Below, in pieces: positions 60,301-64,000 of a stretch of 64,000 nt of DNA. Made by a program: the position numbers and the translations under genes. The stretch's first letter is position 1. Each line of letters opens with the position of its first letter. Where the stretch lies: the NCBI GenBank assembly GCA_001784175.1, contig MFPR01000028.1:327614-391613 (forward strand), read 5' to 3'. The stretch comes from Candidatus Lindowbacteria bacterium RIFCSPLOWO2_12_FULL_62_27. Lineage in GTDB: Bacteria > Lindowbacteria > 2-12-FULL-62-27. The notes under the pieces are model-generated. The model worked only from the letters and a program-made list of their open reading frames with translations, was not told the origin of the DNA and did not search any database.

Positions 60301-63300
60301 GCGCTGGCCCAGGACAGCCAGTCGACGGCGCGGGTGACGCTGTTTGAGAACCGGGACTACACCGACGACGTCGACACGTATCTCGTGCGGGATCTTCTGT
60401 ACATCGCCGTGTTCGACACAGACGAGAACCGCAACCCGCAGCGCCGGGACACGGTGGCGGTGACCGTCTACGTGGGCAACGGCAGTCTGGAGGGCGACGC
60501 GGCGTCGTTGGTGCTGGACACGGAGCGGCTGATTCTGACGGAGAGCGGGAACGTGAGCGGGATCTTTCAGAGCGACACCGTCCACCTGACCGACACGATC
60601 GTCCCGTCGGCGAACGACGGCTGGGTGAGCTGGGGCCGGGAGGACACGATCCATGTGGTGTACAGCGACACGGGCAGCGACATATGGAGCGACACGGCCC
60701 TGGCGGTCGAGATCGCGACGGCCGCGCTCCTCAATATATACGATCAGCCCTACGACGACGTGGTGGACACGTTTTCGACGCGGGACGTTCTGTACATCCA
60801 GGTGGTCGACACGGACGAGAACCGCAACCCGCAGCGGTCGGACACGATCCGCGTCACGGTGTATGTGGGCAACGGCACGGCGGAGGGCGACGCAGCCGGG
60901 TTGGTGATCGACACGGAGATCCTGATTTTGACGGAGAGCACGCAGGTGAGCGGCCTATTCCAGAGCGGCGCCGTGACCCTGACCGACACGGTGTCGGCCC
61001 CGGGCGTAAACGACGGCACCGTGAGCTGGGGCCGGTCGGACACGATCCATGTCGCCTACACGGACGCGAGCGGCGCGACCGAGAATCAGAGCGACTCGGC
61101 GCTGGGCCTGGAGATCGTGACGACGGCCGCGGTGTCGGTGATCGAGGACATCGGCTTTACGGACATCGTCGACACGCTTATGACGCGGGACATTTTCTAC
61201 GTCTGGGTGCAGGACACGGACGAGAACCACAACCCGCAGCGCCAGGACACGGTGCAGGTGGTGGCCTACATCGGCAACGGCACGCTGGAGGGCGAAGCGG
61301 CGGGCTACATCATCGACACGCAGACGATCGTGCTGACGGAGAGTTCGAACGTGAGCGGGATTTTCCGAAGCGACACCTTCGTGATCAACGACACGGAGGT
61401 CCCGTCGACCGAAAACTCGCGGCTGTCCTGGGGCCGGAACGACACGCTGCACGTCACGTACACGGACGGGACGGGCACGACGGAGACCGGGAGCGACACG
61501 GCGCTGGCGCTGGAGATCGCGTCGAGCGCGACGCTTCCGCAATTTTACGAGCAGAGCAACTACACGGACGACGTCGACACGTTTCTGACGCGCGACGTCG
61601 CGTTCATTCAGATACAGGACACGGACGAGAACCGTAATCCGCAGCGGGCTGACACGATTGACGTTCTGGTGTACGTCGGCAACGGGACCCTGGAGGGGGA
61701 GGCGGCGTCGCTGGTTTTGGACACGGAGCGGCTGATCCTGACGGAGAGCACGAACGTGAGCGGGATATTTCAGAGCGGCGCTGTGAATTTGACAGATACG
61801 ATTTCACCCGCCGTCAACGACGGCACCGTGAGCTGGGGCCGGTCGGACACGGCGCAGGCCGTGTACACGGACGTAACGGGCGCGAGCGAGACGACGAGCG
61901 ACACGGCGCTGGCGATCGAGATTGCGACGACGGTGACGGTTTCGATCATCGAGGACATCGGATTCACCGACGACATCGACACGCTGCTGACGCGTGACGT
62001 TTTTTACGTGCAGGCGCAGGACACGGACGAGAACCGCAACCCGCAGCGCGCGGACACCGTGAGCGTGACCGCCTACATCGGCAACGGCACGCTGGAGGGC
62101 GAGGCGGCGGGACTGGTGCTCGACACGCAGACGATCGTGCTGACGGAGAGTTCGAACGTGAGCGGCCTCTTCCGGAGCGACACGTTCGTGATCAACGACA
62201 CGGAGGTCCCGGCGGCCGAGAACACGCGCCTGTCGTGGGGCCGGAACGACACGCTGTACATCGCGTACACGGACGTGACGGGCGCGTCGGAAACCGGGAG
62301 CGACACGGCGCTGGCGCTGGAGATCGCGACGCCGGCGACCGCCGCGATTTATGACGACATCGGCTTTACGGACGTCGCGGACACGCTGTCGACGCGGGAC
62401 ATGTTTTACGTGCAGGTGCACGACACGGACGAGAACCGCAATCCCCAGCGCGCTGACACGATCTATGTGATGGCCTACATCGGCAACGGCACGCTGGAGT
62501 GGGACGCGGCGGGGCTCGTGCTGGACACGCAGACGATGGTGCTGACGGAGAACACGAGCGTGAGCGGCATCTTCCGGAGCGACACGTGGATCGCGGTTGA
62601 CACGCAGGCCGTGTCGGCCGAGAACGGGCGGATCGAGTGGGGGTACATCGACACGCTGCACGTGACGTACACGGACGTGACGGGCACGAGCGAGACGGCG
62701 ACGGACACGGTGGTGGCGGTCGACATTACGACGACCGCGACGCTTCCGCAGTTTTACGAAAACAGCGGCTATTCGGACGACGTCGACACGTTTTTCGTGC
62801 GGGACGCCTTCTATATTCAAGTGCAGGACACGGACGAGAACCGCAATCCGCAGCGGGCCGACACGATTTTCGTTCTGGTGTACGTCGGCAACGGCACGAC
62901 GGAGGTCGACGCGGCGGGCCTGGTCATCGACACGCAGACGGTGGTGTTGACGGAGAACGGAGTTGTCACAGGCATCTTCCAAAGCGGCGGTGTGGCGCTG
63001 ACCGACACGGAGTCGCCGTCGGTCGAGAACAGCCGCGTGAGCTGGGGCCGGTCGGACACGCTGCACGCCGTGTACCGGGACGTATCGGGCGTGAGCGAGA
63101 CGACGAGCGACACGGCGCTGGCGCTGGAGATCGTGAGCGGCGCGACGCTGCCGCAATTATACGAGGAGTCCGGCTATTCCGACGATGTGGACACCTATCT
63201 CACGCGGGATTTCATGTATATCACGCTTCAGGACACGGACGAGAACCGCAACCCGCAGCGTCCGGACACGGTTTCGGTTCTCGTCTATGTCGGCAACAGC

Positions 63301-64000
63301 CAGGGGAACGGCACGGAGGTCGGCGCGTACGCGGGCGCGCTGATCATCGACACGGAGCGGATCATTCTGACGGAGACCACGGACGTGAGCGGCATCTTCC
63401 GTCGCGCGTCCATCGCCGTGACGGACACGGTCTCGGCGCCGGGCGAAAACGACGGCGTGGTGAGCTGGGGCGTATCGGACACCCTGCACGTGGTCTACAC
63501 GGACGTTCTGGGCGCGAGCGAGACGACGAGCGACACGGCGCTGGCGATCGAGATCGTGACGAGCGCGAGCCTGACCATCACACAGGACGCGGGCTACCTG
63601 GACGCGTCGGACACGTTCCGGACGCGGGACCTGTTTAACATCGTCCTTGCGGACACGGACGAGAACCGGAATCCGCAGTTGACCGACACGGTCTACGTGA
63701 CCGTGTACGTGGGCAACGGCGTGGTGGAAGGTGACGCGGCCGCGTACGTTCTGGACACGGAGGTGTTGATTCTGACGGAGAGTTCGAACGTGAGCGGCAT
63801 TTTCATGGCGACGGTGGTGGTGACGGACACGGTGTCGGCCCCGGGCGTGAACGACGGGGTGACGAGCTGGGGCCGGAACGACACGGCGCACATCGCGTAC
63901 ACGGACGTGAACGGCACGAGCGAAACGACGAGCGACACCGCGCTGGCGCTGGAGATCGTGACGACCGGCCGCGTGATTTTCTACGAGGACGCGGCCTACG
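57307..64000 (+). CDS. Giant secreted repeat protein, 3' end outside window
   Basis: At least 2,231 codons, open to the right edge. The hydrophobic segment VFVVLILTAVVYGL followed by MPAAPAEG looks like a signal peptide; the ATG at 57307 leaves a long N-terminal stretch before it, so the start is uncertain. Residues about 65-290 resemble a lamin-tail domain (FSDTLVFSRLYPFPG, YIELYNPTPRVVNLGS). From about residue 490 there are two degenerate and then eleven clear tandem repeats of 131-140 residues, each with a DTDENRNPQR-like motif, a YVGNGT strand, ILTESSNVSGIF and a VSWGRxDT segment. Acidic DxDxN loops suggest calcium binding. A surface-layer or adhesive fibre is likely. Confidence 0.8.
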   Translation, partial: MTGIIFFLIYITKSLTAILGLTKWTGAGENKSIKSIPGPVFVVLILTAVVYGLMPAAPAEGLLFSDTLVFSRLYPFPGPFGSDFEDDAQYIELYNPTPRVVNLGSFEIDFRATNCGDLDGTQNLNSMTAGDTDAIGAFGYYVIGNFDAGDGVNIKGQNFGVGPAYLDALALSIDDGDLVNTDNILTGAANDGTTNIQDDHQPLLLENVGTNNPVDSIYIADGAGTVRYLGNNEMNGYEAVVRLPGRRGFHKQHTWRAGAGMRVSLTNPGAILTDSTAINFVYDTSGTNGYASNIDSQPHNTASPRERPIFLVTPLLPTVYMNDTFVVAVTVVGRYEVSTDADSMWRLWAWPDGAAPGFDTVVQDYSAETFGRFAFSNVKFAGGNTYLYSDALGRSQDTSGAQGDRRTEWWFNSGVCTSTMKLFSRGTPDYDTWTRTPADSVNSNHLLTYEDGYCTGYAYIFVQTHASARFVQRVWTENSDTTKAYAGRAVYIQVDDTDQDMTTGLDNLTVIVWSKLGGDTERYVLTEHASGTDGTSNQFVDSFGLWLSADKATGGLQNDSILFVYEADSVFVWYIDPNDPMGDTLWGDTVHVEYSTCTVDWRNASYSGGADTYTQTLDSGHIELRDMNANRTPWLRDTIAVIVRSDTTADSMTVVLIETTETSGIFRIDYAGANRVTFSNTAPLPALYNDSILLHVHLDSAIVVYRDPYDSQWGDANDTSNDTVRIHNWQQAAVTGMFDDAAYTDGVDTYSTRDFLYLIVTDTDENREPLKTETVVVTVWVGNGTLEGEASGLILDTEEIVLTEVSTAAGIFRNTNNPGLLTDTVIPSAQDGFISWGRSDTLLLRYIDKENTHGYTTDTVFDTALAIEIPSTVALQIFEQQNYTDEVDSYITRDYLFIWLTDTDENRNPQRADTVYVTVYVGNGTTEVDAAGLVIDTEVLILTESSNVSGIFRSDTVVLTDTVSAPGVNDGYVSWGIADTLHVAYTDVTGLGETASDTALAQDSQSTARVTLFENRDYTDDVDTYLVRDLLYIAVFDTDENRNPQRRDTVAVTVYVGNGSLEGDAASLVLDTERLILTESGNVSGIFQSDTVHLTDTIVPSANDGWVSWGREDTIHVVYSDTGSDIWSDTALAVEIATAALLNIYDQPYDDVVDTFSTRDVLYIQVVDTDENRNPQRSDTIRVTVYVGNGTAEGDAAGLVIDTEILILTESTQVSGLFQSGAVTLTDTVSAPGVNDGTVSWGRSDTIHVAYTDASGATENQSDSALGLEIVTTAAVSVIEDIGFTDIVDTLMTRDIFYVWVQDTDENHNPQRQDTVQVVAYIGNGTLEGEAAGYIIDTQTIVLTESSNVSGIFRSDTFVINDTEVPSTENSRLSWGRNDTLHVTYTDGTGTTETGSDTALALEIASSATLPQFYEQSNYTDDVDTFLTRDVAFIQIQDTDENRNPQRADTIDVLVYVGNGTLEGEAASLVLDTERLILTESTNVSGIFQSGAVNLTDTISPAVNDGTVSWGRSDTAQAVYTDVTGASETTSDTALAIEIATTVTVSIIEDIGFTDDIDTLLTRDVFYVQAQDTDENRNPQRADTVSVTAYIGNGTLEGEAAGLVLDTQTIVLTESSNVSGLFRSDTFVINDTEVPAAENTRLSWGRNDTLYIAYTDVTGASETGSDTALALEIATPATAAIYDDIGFTDVADTLSTRDMFYVQVHDTDENRNPQRADTIYVMAYIGNGTLEWDAAGLVLDTQTMVLTENTSVSGIFRSDTWIAVDTQAVSAENGRIEWGYIDTLHVTYTDVTGTSETATDTVVAVDITTTATLPQFYENSGYSDDVDTFFVRDAFYIQVQDTDENRNPQRADTIFVLVYVGNGTTEVDAAGLVIDTQTVVLTENGVVTGIFQSGGVALTDTESPSVENSRVSWGRSDTLHAVYRDVSGVSETTSDTALALEIVSGATLPQLYEESGYSDDVDTYLTRDFMYITLQDTDENRNPQRPDTVSVLVYVGNSQGNGTEVGAYAGALIIDTERIILTETTDVSGIFRRASIAVTDTVSAPGENDGVVSWGVSDTLHVVYTDVLGASETTSDTALAIEIVTSASLTITQDAGYLDASDTFRTRDLFNIVLADTDENRNPQLTDTVYVTVYVGNGVVEGDAAAYVLDTEVLILTESSNVSGIFMATVVVTDTVSAPGVNDGVTSWGRNDTAHIAYTDVNGTSETTSDTALALEIVTTGRVIFYEDAAY
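59590..64000 (+). repeat. Tandem coding repeats, 393-420 bp period
   Basis: Eleven copies of the DTDEN-coding block begin at 59590, 60010, 60415, 60808, 61213, 61618, 62020, 62422, 62827, 63232 and 63652. A twelfth unit is starting at the window edge. Spacing is mostly 402-405 bp, with 393 once and 420 twice. Nucleotide similarity is high, including GACACGGACGAGAACCGC. Confidence 0.9.

Noticed and set aside
58642-63638. Several long frames on both strands of the giant repeat gene
   Set aside because: They repeat the same biased composition in every unit and are shadows of the tandem repeats.

Overview
The window is about 62-65% GC and densely coding, from a bacterium that is probably Gram-negative. 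It has DnaG and an RpoD-type sigma factor, lipoprotein signal peptides, the squalene genes hpnC/hpnD/hpnE, many B12/radical-SAM enzymes and very large secreted repeat proteins. It also encodes an archaeal-type family B DNA polymerase. This mixture suggests an uncultured deep-branching lineage of the kind recovered from environmental metagenomes. One contig does not allow a phylum to be named. There are no rRNA or tRNA genes, CRISPR arrays or intact insertion sequences. Genes are packed with ATGA, GTGA, TTGA and TGATG stop/start overlaps, so translational coupling is the rule.

Layout. (1) 1-5495, minus strand: a gene run of PqqD/M50-like cyclic-nucleotide-binding membrane protein, GspG-like protein, Nramp-like transporter, sugar-type ABC binding lipoprotein and the start of its permease. 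(2) 5607-18628, plus strand: a transglutaminase-like protein, then threonine synthase, a MoaD-NIL sulfur-carrier fusion, an unknown protein, a DASS transporter, a universal stress protein, a JAMM protease, an O-antigen-ligase/TPR protein, two small proteins, a DUF885 peptidase and an ATP-grasp enzyme. The MoaD-NIL plus JAMM pair suggests sulfur transfer to an amino acid with protease-activated carrier. (3) 18625-29617: a rhodanese, then a possible modification/biosynthetic cluster. Two glycosyltransferase-2/NUDIX pairs flank a minus-strand operon of two B12-type radical SAM proteins and a 2OG-Fe(II) oxygenase, two membrane winged-helix proteins and a HemN-like radical SAM protein. (4) 29607-34572: a PHP phosphatase, an Smr protein, dnaG and rpoD. 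(5) 34586-41680, minus strand: hpnE, hpnD, hpnC, family B polymerase, anti-sigma kinase, STAS protein and a response regulator preceded by a strongly structured leader. (6) 42119-47970: a toxin-antitoxin pair, a remnant of a MazG-like gene, then carbamate kinase, an SsnA-like amidohydrolase, serine hydroxymethyltransferase and a YgeY-like hydrolase (nitrogen or purine-type catabolism). (7) 47982-52622: a bifunctional-nuclease-domain protein, then an HDOD protein, an ABC-type binding lipoprotein and a hybrid histidine kinase as a sensory operon. (8) 52836-64000: a secreted kelch protein, a class A beta-lactamase-like serine hydrolase, an excisionase-HTH/response-regulator fusion behind a strong promoter, two tiny coupled membrane proteins, and the first 2,231 codons of a giant secreted protein with tandem repeats of about 135 residues that runs off the end.

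Repeats not explained by the genes stand out. A two-hairpin GC-rich element occurs three times inside or at the edge of reading frames, 39 bp of it identical between hpnD and the 49.3 kb lipoprotein gene but read in different frames. There is a perfect 52-bp palindrome at the end of the amidohydrolase gene. Heptanucleotide GATTTTG-type tracts occur twice, once in frame inside an enzyme gene. A nested long-range inverted repeat followed by an intrinsic terminator sits directly before the response regulator at 41.2 kb.
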